Both the position numbers and the translations under genes were made by a program. From Erysipelotrichaceae bacterium (GTDB taxonomy: Bacteria; Bacillota_I; Bacilli_A; Erysipelotrichales; Erysipelotrichaceae), in contig JAISTR010000048.1 in the NCBI GenBank assembly GCA_031272515.1, forward strand, positions 1 through 64,000: a stretch of 64,000 nt of DNA, written 5' to 3'. Each line of letters opens with the position of its first letter. The stretch's first letter is position 1. The notes beneath the pieces were generated by a model. It was not told where the DNA came from. It saw only the letters and a list, made by a program, of their open reading frames with translations, and did not search any database. Shown here one piece after another: positions 51,262 through 60,585 of this stretch.

Positions 51262-52142
51262 AGGTTGTGAATTTTGGATCACTGAACATTGACCGGGTCT
51301 ATGAAGTCGAGGACTTCAGCGGGCCGGGACAGACGATTATGTCCAAGAGCTATGGCGAATTCTTGGGCGGCAAGGGACTCAATCAATCAGTCGCTTTGTC
51401 CAAGGCCGGAGCCGATGTCACCCATGCCGGGGTCATCGGTGTGGATGGTGCAATCTTGCGCGATGCCTTAAGTGACAACAGCGTCAAGATTCACTTCCTG
51501 CGCCAAAGCCCTTCCGCCAACGGCCATGCCATCATTCAGATCGACAAGACCGGACAGAACTCCATCATCGTAGCCGGCGGCTCCAATCAGGAAGTCACCG
51601 TTGAGCTGATCGATGAGGTCTTTGATTCCTTAAATGAACCGGTATTGGTACTGACCCAAAACGAGGTCTCCAATGTTCCCTATATTATCTCCAAGGCCAA
51701 AGAAAAGGGCCACCTGGTCGCCTTCAATGCCTCGCCTTTAAACGAGGGCTTGAAGGACTATCCCTTTGATTTGATCGATGTGGTTTTAATCAATGAGACC
51801 GAAGGGGAGTATCTTTGCGGGGAGAGCGATCCCTACCGGATTCTGGAAGAGCTGCACCAGAAGTACCCCAACCTCAAGATTGTCTTGACTTTGGGCGCGG
51901 CTGGCGTGCTGTTTCTGGATGGCGATACCATCACCAAACAGGACGGCTTCAAGGTCACCCCGGTGGACACCACCGGAGCCGGGGATTGCTTCACCGGATT
52001 CTTTCTGGCTGGATGGTTAAGAGAGGAGCCGATTGCGGATGTGCTCGCCACCGCCTGCAAGGCTAGTGCGATTTCCATCACCGTAAAAGGTGCAACAAAC
52101 TCCATTCCGACCCTTTCACAAGTAAAAGGGTTTACGGTATAA
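51258..52142 (+). CDS. PfkB family sugar kinase, ribokinase-like
   Basis: 294 residues. Signatures: G-G-K-G-L-N-Q-S near residue 38 (substrate motif) and D-T-T-G-A-G-D-C-F near 240 with the catalytic Asp. Length and motifs fit ribokinase, but deoxyribokinase or nucleoside kinase are possible. In context it would phosphorylate ribose released by the two downstream nucleoside hydrolases. Its 3' end contains the deoD promoter and operator. Confidence 0.88.
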   Translation: MKVVNFGSLNIDRVYEVEDFSGPGQTIMSKSYGEFLGGKGLNQSVALSKAGADVTHAGVIGVDGAILRDALSDNSVKIHFLRQSPSANGHAIIQIDKTGQNSIIVAGGSNQEVTVELIDEVFDSLNEPVLVLTQNEVSNVPYIISKAKEKGHLVAFNASPLNEGLKDYPFDLIDVVLINETEGEYLCGESDPYRILEELHQKYPNLKIVLTLGAAGVLFLDGDTITKQDGFKVTPVDTTGAGDCFTGFFLAGWLREEPIADVLATACKASAISITVKGATNSIPTLSQVKGFTV

Positions 52143-52143
52143 T
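52115..52143 (+). promoter_or_regulatory. deoD promoter with operator in the spacer
   Basis: TTCACA (52115-52120), 17 bases, TATAAT (52138-52143). The operator AGTAAAAGGGTTTACG (52121-52136) fills the spacer almost exactly. It matches the palindrome at 50191 in 13 of 16 bases. Bound repressor would block RNA polymerase at the core promoter. The promoter lies within the end of the kinase gene. Confidence 0.8.
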
Positions 52144-52158
52144 AGGAAGGTGATTATT

Positions 52159-52881
52159 ATGACGCCAATCCCGACGCCGCACATAGAGGCGAAGAGTCCC
52201 GAAGAGATTGCCAGCACTGTATTGATGCCGGGTGATCCGCTGCGGGCAAAGTTTATTGCTGAGAAATACCTGGAGCAGGTGACCTGCTTCAATCAGGTCC
52301 GGGGCATGCTGGGCTTTACCGGCTACTATAAGGGCAAAAGGGTCTCGGTGATGGGTTCCGGTATGGGAATCCCGTCCTCCATGATTTATTTCCATGAGCT
52401 TTTCGCCTTTTATGAAGTAGAGACAATCATCCGGATTGGCACCGCCGGCTCCTTCAAACAAGACATCGGCTTGCGCGACATCGTCGTCGCCACCGCCGCA
52501 GTCAGCGATTCCAACATCAATGAAGGAAAGTTTGGAAACATCCATTACTCCCCGACTCCGGACTTTGAACTGCTGGTCAAAACCTGGCAGCTGACCAAAG
52601 AAAAGGGCATCAAGGCCCACTTCGGTTTGGTGAGCAGCGGCGATCAGTTTTATAATGAAAACAAAGGCCAGTTCCGTGACAAACTGGTACAATATGGTGT
52701 AATTGCCGGGGAAATGGAATCCTACGGCCTGTTCACCAAGGCGCACGAGCTGGGCAAAAAGAGCCTGGCGATGTTTACAATCAGTGATTCCCGCTTTGTG
52801 AAAAATCAGGACAGCTCCAAGCAGCGGGAACAGGGTTATACAGCCATGATGGAGCTGGCGCTGGAGATAGCGCCCGAATAA
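52159..52881 (+). CDS. deoD: Purine nucleoside phosphorylase, DeoD type (copy 1)
   Basis: 240 residues. T-P-H-I-E-A near the start, the phosphate loop M-P-G-D-P-L-R-A, G-S-G-M-G-I-P-S, and catalytic region I-S-D-S. Splits purine nucleosides with phosphate into base and ribose-1-phosphate; hexameric, cytoplasmic. GGAAGG precedes ATG 52159. First gene behind the operator-controlled promoter. A close paralog follows nine bases later. Confidence 0.95.
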   Translation: MTPIPTPHIEAKSPEEIASTVLMPGDPLRAKFIAEKYLEQVTCFNQVRGMLGFTGYYKGKRVSVMGSGMGIPSSMIYFHELFAFYEVETIIRIGTAGSFKQDIGLRDIVVATAAVSDSNINEGKFGNIHYSPTPDFELLVKTWQLTKEKGIKAHFGLVSSGDQFYNENKGQFRDKLVQYGVIAGEMESYGLFTKAHELGKKSLAMFTISDSRFVKNQDSSKQREQGYTAMMELALEIAPE

Positions 52882-52889
52882 GGAGAACC

Positions 52890-53609
52890 ATGACAAACAT
52901 TCCCACCCCCCATATTGAAGCGAAGAGTCCGGATGAGATTGCCAGTACGGTACTGATGCCGGGCGACCCGCTGCGGGCAAAGTTTATCGCCGATACCTAT
53001 CTTGAGAATGTGACCTGCTTCAACCAGGTAAGAGGCATGCTCGGCTTCACCGGTACCTACCATGGCAAACGGGTCTCGGTGATGGGCTCTGGCATGGGCA
53101 TTCCATCCTCGATGATTTATTACCACGAACTCTATGCCTTCTACCAGGTGGATACGATTATCAGAATCGGCACCGCCGGATCGATGCAGGAGTTCATCAA
53201 ACTCAAGGACATCGTGGTGGCAACCGCTTCGATTTCCGATTCCGCCATCAACAAGGGCAAATTCGGAAACTTCGAATTCTGCCCGACCCCGGACTTTGAT
53301 CTGGTACTGGGCTGTTATGAACTGGCGAAGAAGATGGGCATCACCTGCCACTTCGGACCGGTGGTATCCGGGGACCAGTTCTATACGGAGCCAAGCGATG
53401 ATGACAACAAGCTGGCGAAGTATGGCTGCCTGGTGGGGGAAATGGAGTCCTATGGTTTATATACACAGGCAAGAAGTCTACAAAAACGCGCTTTGGCGAT
53501 GTTTACGGTCAGTGACAGCATGCTGGAACACTCGGCCGACTCCTCCAAAGACCGCGAGCAGGGATATACGCAGATGATGGAGCTGGCACTCGAGCTTGCT
53601 CCGCAATAA
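52890..53609 (+). CDS. deoD: Purine nucleoside phosphorylase, DeoD type (copy 2)
   Basis: 239 residues, very like copy 1 over the first 120 residues and more divergent in the second half (about 140-200), the part that shapes the base pocket. Same motifs kept. S-D-S near the end replaces I-S-D-S as V-S-D-S. AAGGAG precedes the ATG. Tandem duplication; different nucleoside preference is plausible but unproven. Confidence 0.94.
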   Translation: MTNIPTPHIEAKSPDEIASTVLMPGDPLRAKFIADTYLENVTCFNQVRGMLGFTGTYHGKRVSVMGSGMGIPSSMIYYHELYAFYQVDTIIRIGTAGSMQEFIKLKDIVVATASISDSAINKGKFGNFEFCPTPDFDLVLGCYELAKKMGITCHFGPVVSGDQFYTEPSDDDNKLAKYGCLVGEMESYGLYTQARSLQKRALAMFTVSDSMLEHSADSSKDREQGYTQMMELALELAPQ

Positions 53610-53615
53610 CATTGG

Positions 53616-53638
53616 ATTCATTAATTTAAATAATGAAT
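53616..53638. repeat. AT-rich inverted repeat before the BMP gene
   Basis: ATTCATTA and TAATGAAT flank ATTTAAA between deoD copy 2 and the lipoprotein gene, 21 bases before the ATG and just ahead of the AAAGGAGG ribosome site. Possibly regulatory or a weak RNA hairpin. Confidence 0.6.
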
Positions 53639-53658
53639 TAAGAAAAGGAGGCAAATTA

Positions 53659-54741
53659 ATGAAGAAGTTCTTAGTTTTACTGCTTGCACTTGTTTTACTG
53701 GCAAGCTGCGGCGGTAGCAAAAGCAGCGGCAGCACCGGCGGCGACGGTGGTGATGATGTTATCAAAGTGGCCCTGCTGATTGGTTACCGCGGCGACATGT
53801 CCTTCAACGATTCGGCAGCCAGAGGCGTCGACAAGGCCGGAGCAGAAATTCCGGGCGTAGAAGTGAAGGTCATTGAGTACGGGACGGACGATTCCAAGAT
53901 CGAACCGACCCTGTTGGATACCGCTGATGAGGGTTATGACATGATCATCATCGGTTCCAGCGGACTGGATTACATCCACCATGCGGCGGATTATCCGGAT
54001 ACCGTGTTTGTGGTTTTTGATGCTGAGGCAGATTTCTCCGATGGACAAAACTCCAATGTTTACTCCATTCAATACAAGGTGAATGAAGCTTCCTATCTGG
54101 CTGGCTACATGGCGGCGAAGATGAGCGACACCGGTGTTATCGGATTTTTGGGCGGACAAGACGTCCCGGTTATCTCCGACTTCCTGGTTGGCTACATTAC
54201 CGGTGCCCAACTTGCGAACCCGGACATCAAGGTTGCCTGGGCTTATACCGGCAGCTGGAATGACTCTGCGAAGGGTAAAGACCAATCCCTGATGATGTTC
54301 AACCAAAAGAACGCATCGATCGTGTTTGGTGTTGCTGGTGCAGCTGGTAACGGCGCGATTGAAGCCGGCGCTGAAGTTGGAAAATACGTCATCGGCGTTG
54401 ACTCCGACCAACACGAACTGTTCTTGAACAATGGCAACGAGACCTTGGCCAACGTTATCACGACTTCGGTTTTGAAGTATGTTGACAACTCGCTCTATCG
54501 TGCTATTGAACTCTACGTGGAAGGCAAACTGCCGACGGGGACCAACGAAGTTCTGGGTATCGCCGAAGGCGGTGCCGGTCTGGCGAAGAATTCCTACTAT
54601 GAAGAGACAGTCCCGGCTGAACTGCGTGCCGAGATTGATGAACTCGAAGCCAAGATTACGGCTGGCGAAATCACCATTATCAGTGCCTATGGCCTGACGA
54701 CCGATGAAATCGATGTCATCCGTAATGCTGTGAATCCGTAA
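53659..54741 (+). CDS. BMP/PnrA-type nucleoside-binding lipoprotein
   Basis: 360 residues: signal peptide with lipobox L-A-S-C (Cys 17), Gly/Ser-rich linker, then a BMP-family (PnrA/TmpC) substrate-binding domain. D-M-S-F-N-D-S-A near the start and E-G-L/G-S-S-G-L-D patterns fit that family, which binds purine nucleosides. Anchored outside the membrane, it delivers to the ABC transporter encoded next. AAAGGAGG precedes the ATG. Confidence 0.93.
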   Translation: MKKFLVLLLALVLLASCGGSKSSGSTGGDGGDDVIKVALLIGYRGDMSFNDSAARGVDKAGAEIPGVEVKVIEYGTDDSKIEPTLLDTADEGYDMIIIGSSGLDYIHHAADYPDTVFVVFDAEADFSDGQNSNVYSIQYKVNEASYLAGYMAAKMSDTGVIGFLGGQDVPVISDFLVGYITGAQLANPDIKVAWAYTGSWNDSAKGKDQSLMMFNQKNASIVFGVAGAAGNGAIEAGAEVGKYVIGVDSDQHELFLNNGNETLANVITTSVLKYVDNSLYRAIELYVEGKLPTGTNEVLGIAEGGAGLAKNSYYEETVPAELRAEIDELEAKITAGEITIISAYGLTTDEIDVIRNAVNP

Positions 54742-54758
54742 GAGAAGTGAAGAAAAAC

Positions 54759-54784
54759 GTCTCCCGCCCCTTCGGGCGGGAGAC
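54759..54784 (+). terminator. GC-rich intercistronic hairpin without T run
   Basis: GTCTCCCGCCC pairs with GGGCGGGAGAC, four-base loop CTTC, an 11-bp stem. No T run follows, so it is more likely a 3' stabiliser or partial attenuator that keeps the lipoprotein message more abundant than the ABC genes. Confidence 0.75.
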
Positions 54785-54805
54785 AATCTAAGAGAGGGAC
54801 CGGAT

Positions 54806-56362
54806 ATGAGCGAGACCAATTATCTCGAACTGAGAAAAATCACCAAAGTCTATCCCAACGGCGTCATCGCCAATGAGGATGTGAACATGGTGCTTCAGCG
54901 CGGTGAAATCCACGCACTGATGGGTGAAAACGGTGCGGGGAAGACCACCTTGATGAAGATACTTTTTGGTATTGAACAACCAACTTCCGGAGAGATTTAT
55001 CTGGAAGGTCAAAAAATAGAGATCCATAATCCCCTGGATGCGATCTCCAAGAAAATAGGCATGGTCCATCAGCACTTTATGATGGATGAAAACCTGACTG
55101 TGACGGAAAATGTCATCCTGGGAATGGAGCCCACAAAAGGATTAAGCCTGGACACGAAGAAAGCCCGGGAAATGACGATGGAGATCGCGAAGAAATACAA
55201 CTTCAAAATCACTCCGGACAAACGGGTCATGGACCTCAGCGTTGGTCAAAAGCAAAAAGTAGAGATTTTGAAGGCTTTAATCCGTGGCGCCCAGCTGTTG
55301 ATTCTGGATGAACCGACAGCGGTGCTGACCCCGCAGGAAACCGAGGAACTGTTTGAACAGCTCAAGATTCTGCGGGATGAAGGACATACAATTATCTTTA
55401 TTTCCCACAAACTCAATGAAGTCAAGCACATCTGCTCGCGCGCGACCGTACTGCGCGGCGGAAAGTCCGTGGGATCGCATGATCTGAAGGATATCTCGCT
55501 GGCTGAGCTTTCCAAGCTGATGGTCGGCAGAGATGTGGTGCGGGAAATTGAAAAGCAAAAAGCCAAACCGGGCGATGCGGTTTTGGAAGTCAAGAACCTG
55601 AAGGTGCTCAATGATGAGCTGGTGCAGGTTGTCAACGATGTGAGCTTCAAACTGCGCAAGGGTGAAATCCTGGGCATTGTCGGCGTTGAGGGCAATGGCC
55701 AGCGTCAGCTGATTGACTGTGTCACCGGTCTGGAAAGCGAATATCAGGGGGAAATCCTGATTGACGGAAAAGTCTGTGCTCACAGCAATGGTGTCAAACA
55801 GCGCCGCGATGCCGGACTCAACCACATTCCGGAAGACCGGCTGACCTATGGTGTCATCGCCAATGCGACCCTGCTGGAAAACCTGATTTCCAATACCTAC
55901 GATAAAAAAGAAAACAACAAAGGCATCTTCATGGATGACAAGAAGAATTCGGACCGGGTCACCGACCTGATCTCGCGTTTTCAAATCAAAACCGATTCCA
56001 AGCATACGCTGGTGCGGATGTTATCCGGCGGCAACATGCAGAAGGTCGTCGCCGCCAGGGAGATGAGCACGGATATGAGCATTCTGGTGGCTGACCAGCC
56101 GACCCGCGGCATCGATGTCGGGACCGAAAGCTTCATCCATGACCGCCTGGTGGAGATGCGTGACAAGGGTGTTGCGGTGCTGCTTGTATCCGCTGACATC
56201 AACGAGGTCATGGAACTCTCCGATTCCCTGATTGTATTCTACGAAGGCGAAATCACCGCCTACTTCCCGGACGCTTCCAAGGTTACGGAAGAGGAGCTGG
56301 GCTTGTATATGTTGGGATTAAAAAAGATGAAGGATGAAGAGATTGCGGAGGTGGCGAAATGA
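54806..56362 (+). CDS. Nucleoside ABC transporter ATP-binding protein
   Basis: 518 residues with two ABC domains. First: Walker A G-E-N-G-A-G-K-T (Lys 46), L-S-V-G-Q-K-Q-K signature and L-I-L-D-E-P-T. Second (about 260-500): a degenerate Walker A G-V-E-G-N-G-Q-R-Q, L-S-G-G-N-M-Q-K and V-A-D-Q-P-T. This is the NupO/sugar-type double ATPase layout. ATGA-coupled to the first permease. Confidence 0.95.
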   Translation: MSETNYLELRKITKVYPNGVIANEDVNMVLQRGEIHALMGENGAGKTTLMKILFGIEQPTSGEIYLEGQKIEIHNPLDAISKKIGMVHQHFMMDENLTVTENVILGMEPTKGLSLDTKKAREMTMEIAKKYNFKITPDKRVMDLSVGQKQKVEILKALIRGAQLLILDEPTAVLTPQETEELFEQLKILRDEGHTIIFISHKLNEVKHICSRATVLRGGKSVGSHDLKDISLAELSKLMVGRDVVREIEKQKAKPGDAVLEVKNLKVLNDELVQVVNDVSFKLRKGEILGIVGVEGNGQRQLIDCVTGLESEYQGEILIDGKVCAHSNGVKQRRDAGLNHIPEDRLTYGVIANATLLENLISNTYDKKENNKGIFMDDKKNSDRVTDLISRFQIKTDSKHTLVRMLSGGNMQKVVAAREMSTDMSILVADQPTRGIDVGTESFIHDRLVEMRDKGVAVLLVSADINEVMELSDSLIVFYEGEITAYFPDASKVTEEELGLYMLGLKKMKDEEIAEVAK

Positions 56363-57480
56363 CAACCAAAAAAGTGACAGAACACTCTCAGGATGAACTG
56401 CGCTCCCAAATCATGCGCATTGAATTCTTCTTTGAATTCTTGCGCACGGTTTTATCGATTGTCATCGCCCTGGGTATTGTATTGGTCATCGTTGCCTTTA
56501 TCACCGATGATCCGCTGAAAGCAATCCAAACCTTATTGATGGGACCGCTGAAAAGCGTACGGGTATTTGGCAATGTGATTGAGCTGGCCATCCCGCTGAC
56601 CTTCTGCGGGCTGGCAATTACCGTTATCTTCTCGTCCAACCGCTTTAATATGGCGGCGGACGGCGCCTTCTTTGTCGGCGGTCTGGCTGGTGCCTGTGCG
56701 GCACTGGCAGTTCCCGATGCACCCTTTATGGTTAAGCTGTTTGTCGGCTTATCGGCAGGGTTTGGAACCGGTATGATTATCGGTTTAATCCCGGCATTGC
56801 TCAACCGCTTCTTTGGGGCCTGGGAACTGATTACCTCGTTGATGATGAACTACGCATACGGATTCTTTGTCCGCTATGTACTCAACCGTGTCATCCGCAA
56901 CAAGGATTCCATTTCCATCGAATCCCATCCATTTAACGTCGACATGGGTAAACTCTTTACGGGAACCCGCATCCACTACGGTTTGATTATCGTACTGGTA
57001 TTGGCGGTATTGGTCTATGTCTTTATGTACAAGACCCGCTGGGGCTATGCACTGCGGGTGACAGGCAAGAGTGAGAAATATGCGACCTATTCCGGAATCA
57101 AGACCGGCATCGTAATACTGGGTGCTCAGGTCATGGGTGCTGCCATCGCCGGTTTGGGCGGCGCGGTGGAAATGTTTGGACTGTATCAAACTTTCCGCTG
57201 GACTGCTTCCCAAGGCTATGGCTTTGACGGTATCATCATTTCGACTCTGGCCCGCAACAATCCGCTCTTTGTACCGATTTCCGCGTTCTTCTTATCCTAT
57301 CTGCGGATTGGGGCGGATGTACTCAACCGTTCTTCCGATATTCCCGCCGAGCTGATGTCGGCGATTCAGGCGGTCATCATCCTGTTGATTGCCGCGAAGG
57401 CATTCCTGTCAGGTTATAAGCAAAAGGCAATCGTCAAGCAGTCGCAAAAGTTTGCGGCACAGGGAGGTGAAGCAGAATGA
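56359..57480 (+). CDS. Nucleoside ABC transporter permease (NupP-like)
   Basis: 373 residues, about ten spans, BPD_transp_2 family: N-R-F-N-M-A-A-D-G-A-F-F-V-G-G around 95 and G-A-W-E-L-I-T-S-L-M-M-N-Y. Pairs with the next permease to form the membrane channel for nucleosides. Overlaps both neighbours by four bases. Confidence 0.93.
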   Translation: MTTKKVTEHSQDELRSQIMRIEFFFEFLRTVLSIVIALGIVLVIVAFITDDPLKAIQTLLMGPLKSVRVFGNVIELAIPLTFCGLAITVIFSSNRFNMAADGAFFVGGLAGACAALAVPDAPFMVKLFVGLSAGFGTGMIIGLIPALLNRFFGAWELITSLMMNYAYGFFVRYVLNRVIRNKDSISIESHPFNVDMGKLFTGTRIHYGLIIVLVLAVLVYVFMYKTRWGYALRVTGKSEKYATYSGIKTGIVILGAQVMGAAIAGLGGAVEMFGLYQTFRWTASQGYGFDGIIISTLARNNPLFVPISAFFLSYLRIGADVLNRSSDIPAELMSAIQAVIILLIAAKAFLSGYKQKAIVKQSQKFAAQGGEAE

Positions 57481-58424
57481 ACCAGTTCTTCGCAACATTC
57501 TTGAGCGCCGGTTTCTGGTATGGGGTCATCCGCTGTGCCACACCGATTCTCTTTGGCGCCCTGGCGGCGCTGATGTCACGGCGCTGCGGTGTGACCAATA
57601 TGGCCATCGAAGGAATTATGATGTTTGGTGCCCTGGTAGCGGTTATCGGTTCGGCCCTAAGTCAGAACGTTTGGATCGGTTTGTTATGTTCCATTGTTAT
57701 AGCAGTGGTTATCAGTTTGGGTTTGACAATGTTTAAGATACGAATGCAGGCAGACGAGATTATGTCCGCCATTGCCATAAACCTGTTTGCGACCGGCGGC
57801 ACTGTGTTTGTACTCTATATGATTACCGGTGAAAAATCGAACTCTTCGAAGCTCGCCAACCCGGTCCTGCCGCGGATTGACATTCCGATTCTCAAGGATA
57901 TTCCCTTTATCGGGGAGGTATTCTCCGGTCAAAACATCCTGGTTTATGTTGCCATAGCCGCGGTCTTTGTGATTTACTACCTGTTGTTTAAAACGCCGCT
58001 CGGTTTGCGGATTCGCTCTGTGGGCGGAAACCCCAATGCCGCCGAGTCGGTCGGGGTTTCGGTGCAGAAGATGCAATACATCGCCATGGGCATCTCCGGA
58101 GTCTTAAGCGGTTTAGCCGGGGCCTTCATGTCGCTGGCTTACATGAATATGTTTACCGCCGGGATGACGGCTGGCCGCGGGTATATCGCCCTGGCAGCTT
58201 CCAACCTGGGAGGTGCGCACCCCATCGGGGCACTGTTGGCCTCGCTGCTGTTTGGCTTGTTTGACTTTTTGTCCAACTCCATGCAACAAATGGGGATTGC
58301 CCCGGAACTGATTCAAATGACGCCCTATCTGGCTACCGTTATCCTGTATTCGATCTATTCCTACATGAAGATGACGGAAAAACGCCGTAAGAACAAGAAA
58401 CTGGCAAAAGGCAAAGCTGCCTAG
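57477..58424 (+). CDS. Nucleoside ABC transporter permease (NupQ-like)
   Basis: 315 residues, eight or nine spans, the shorter permease of the pair; T-N-M-A-I-E-G-I-M-M-F-G-A and G-N-P-N-A-A-E-S-V-G are family motifs. Its lysine-rich tail is cytoplasmic. The next gene starts immediately after its stop. Confidence 0.93.
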   Translation: MNQFFATFLSAGFWYGVIRCATPILFGALAALMSRRCGVTNMAIEGIMMFGALVAVIGSALSQNVWIGLLCSIVIAVVISLGLTMFKIRMQADEIMSAIAINLFATGGTVFVLYMITGEKSNSSKLANPVLPRIDIPILKDIPFIGEVFSGQNILVYVAIAAVFVIYYLLFKTPLGLRIRSVGGNPNAAESVGVSVQKMQYIAMGISGVLSGLAGAFMSLAYMNMFTAGMTAGRGYIALAASNLGGAHPIGALLASLLFGLFDFLSNSMQQMGIAPELIQMTPYLATVILYSIYSYMKMTEKRRKNKKLAKGKAA

Positions 58425-59612
58425 ATGGAACAACCAAAAACAAAAGGCGCTCTCAACGTCGCCTACGGGGCAATGTTTTTTGAGGGCGCTCTCAACTCCA
58501 TCCTGACGGCCTACATGGTGCTGTTGGCCTTGCACTTTGATTGCAGCAAGGTGGAAGTAACGCAGCTGATTACCATGCGCAGCATCGGTGTTCTTTTGAC
58601 AACTTATATCAGCGGAAAACTCTCCGATCGCCTGGGACGCAAAGTCCTGGTGCTGGTCGGAGGCGTTTTCTTCATCCTCTTTACCACCGGCATCATATTC
58701 ACAAACCACCTGGAGGTTGCCATCTGGTTTGCCTTATTGGGCGGGATGGCACATGGCTTTATGGATGCGCCGGGCATGTCGATTCTTCTGGACCTCTATC
58801 CGCAAAACGCCGGTCCGGCAATGAGCCTGGTACAGGTGTTCTTCTCAGCGGGTGCAGTATTGATCACCATGTCCTCCTCCGTTTTTATCCACCAGGGCTA
58901 TGACTGGCGGCTGGCCTTCGGGTTTTTCTCCCTGTTTGGCATCTTCTTTCTGTTTCTGGCCTTTCAGGCAAAATACCCGCAGGTCTATAAGGCCAATAAG
59001 GAAAGCCTTGAGACGGTAATTGAATACAAGAAACAGCCGACGATGTGGCGGGAAGGCCTGCTGCTATTGGCAGTGACGATTTTGACCACTGCGGTCCTCT
59101 CCCTGTTTACCACCTGGATTCAGCTGTATGCCAATGAGGTGAAAGGACTGGATGAAAGTCAGAGCGCGCTGTTATTGAGCTTGTTTCAGGTCGGCGGGGT
59201 TTTGGGGTCGCTTTGGATTTCCCGGATTTTAAGAAAGGTGCACCCAACCCTGGTGATGGCTGTGCTGCCGGTGATTGCGGCTGCTTTCTGGCTATTATTA
59301 TTGGCAGCAGACCATTGGCTGTTCATTGACCTTGCCAGCATTGTCATCGGTGGCAGCATCGGTGTTTACTTCGGCTTGGCTATTACCATGGGTGGCGAGC
59401 TGTTCTATAAAAATGCCGGTTCGATTTCCGGCTTGATTTCCACTTCTTCCGGGGTTTCCGGTATCATAGTGGTAGCTTTGAGCCGGGAGCTGTTAAAAAG
59501 CCTGCGAATACCGGATTTGTATCTGTTCTGCTTTGTCTTACTATTTGTGTTGTTTATCTGTGCTGTGCTGTTTCGCTATTATGTGAAACAGATCTCCCCG
59601 AAACGAATCTGA
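58425..59612 (+). CDS. MFS transporter
   Basis: 395 residues, twelve spans. The loop between spans 2 and 3 reads G-K-L-S-D-R-L-G-R-K, the MFS signature. Located inside the nucleoside cluster, starting right after the permease stop, with no strong ribosome site of its own, so it is probably translated by coupling. It may move a nucleoside, base or sugar; direction unknown. Confidence 0.88.
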   Translation: MEQPKTKGALNVAYGAMFFEGALNSILTAYMVLLALHFDCSKVEVTQLITMRSIGVLLTTYISGKLSDRLGRKVLVLVGGVFFILFTTGIIFTNHLEVAIWFALLGGMAHGFMDAPGMSILLDLYPQNAGPAMSLVQVFFSAGAVLITMSSSVFIHQGYDWRLAFGFFSLFGIFFLFLAFQAKYPQVYKANKESLETVIEYKKQPTMWREGLLLLAVTILTTAVLSLFTTWIQLYANEVKGLDESQSALLLSLFQVGGVLGSLWISRILRKVHPTLVMAVLPVIAAAFWLLLLAADHWLFIDLASIVIGGSIGVYFGLAITMGGELFYKNAGSISGLISTSSGVSGIIVVALSRELLKSLRIPDLYLFCFVLLFVLFICAVLFRYYVKQISPKRI

Positions 59613-59622
59613 GGTGAAAGGT

Positions 59623-60570
59623 ATGCGAAAGAAAATAATCATTGATTGTGATCCCGGCCATGATGATATGATGGCGATGATTCTGGCTTTGGCCAGTCCC
59701 GAACTGGAGGTGCTTGCCATTACCACCAGCGCGGGCAATCAGACCCAAGCCAAGACCCACAGCAATGCGAAAAAGATTTTGGAACTGCTCAAGCGCACAG
59801 ATATCCCGGTAGCCAAAGGTGCAGAGAAACCTTTGGTCCGCGATTTGATTATTGCCCCGCAGGTGCATGGTGAGTCCGGCCTGGATGGAGCGGATTTGCC
59901 CAAGGGGGATTTTGCCTCCGACAAACGCAACGCGGTGGAGCTGATGCGCGATATCGTCCGGGAGAGCAGGGACCCGGTGAGTCTGGTGGTTACCGGACCG
60001 ATGACCAATGCGGCCCTGTTTATAGCGGTCTATCCCGAGCTCGCCAAAAAGCTGGAATGCATCTCCTTTATGGGCGGCTCGGTCTATCATGGCAACTGGT
60101 CGCCTGCTGCCGAGTTCAACATCCTGGTTGACCCGGAAGCGGCTAAACTGGTCATGGCCAGCGGCATCCCCTTGATCATGAGCGGCTTGGAAGTCACCCA
60201 TAAAGCCCAGCTCATGCCGGATGACATTGCCAAGATGCGAAGCATGAATACCACAGTATCCGCAATTACTGCCGACCTGATGGACTATTTCCTCAAAAGC
60301 GCCAGCGCTCCCTTATTTGCGCCAGAGGGGCACATCGAAGGGGCACACATGCATGACCCCTGCGCGATTGCGGTATTGTTGGATAGTTCCCGCTTTAAAA
60401 CTGCCGAGCTCTTTGGGGACATCGAACTGTATGGGCAGTACTGTGTGGGCAGGACGGTCATTGATACCGATGGCGTCTTAAAGAAAGAGCCCAATGTGAC
60501 AGTAGCCTTTGATTTGGATAACAACTGGATGCGCGCCCGGATTCTGGATGCGGTCGCAAGTTTCAAATAA
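59623..60570 (+). CDS. Nucleoside hydrolase (IunH family, copy 1)
   Basis: 315 residues. N-terminal D-C-D-P-G-H-D-D calcium-binding motif, T-G-P-M-T-N-A-A, F-M-G-G-S and a late H-D-P-C-A. Cleaves ribonucleosides to base and ribose with water. GAGGTGAAAGG before ATG 59623; a GTG three codons earlier is less likely. Complements the phosphorolytic DeoD enzymes, leaving free ribose for the PfkB kinase. Confidence 0.93.
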   Translation: MRKKIIIDCDPGHDDMMAMILALASPELEVLAITTSAGNQTQAKTHSNAKKILELLKRTDIPVAKGAEKPLVRDLIIAPQVHGESGLDGADLPKGDFASDKRNAVELMRDIVRESRDPVSLVVTGPMTNAALFIAVYPELAKKLECISFMGGSVYHGNWSPAAEFNILVDPEAAKLVMASGIPLIMSGLEVTHKAQLMPDDIAKMRSMNTTVSAITADLMDYFLKSASAPLFAPEGHIEGAHMHDPCAIAVLLDSSRFKTAELFGDIELYGQYCVGRTVIDTDGVLKKEPNVTVAFDLDNNWMRARILDAVASFK

Positions 60571-60585
60571 CAGGAGGAAGAGAAG

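Noticed and set aside
53695-54819. Minus-strand open frame of 374 codons opposite the BMP lipoprotein gene
   Set aside because: The sense gene has a lipobox, family motifs and a ribosome site. The antisense frame has none and runs through the strong hairpin.
54806-56362. Degenerate second Walker A in the double ABC ATPase as a loss of function
   Set aside because: This is the usual state of nucleoside and sugar double ATPases.
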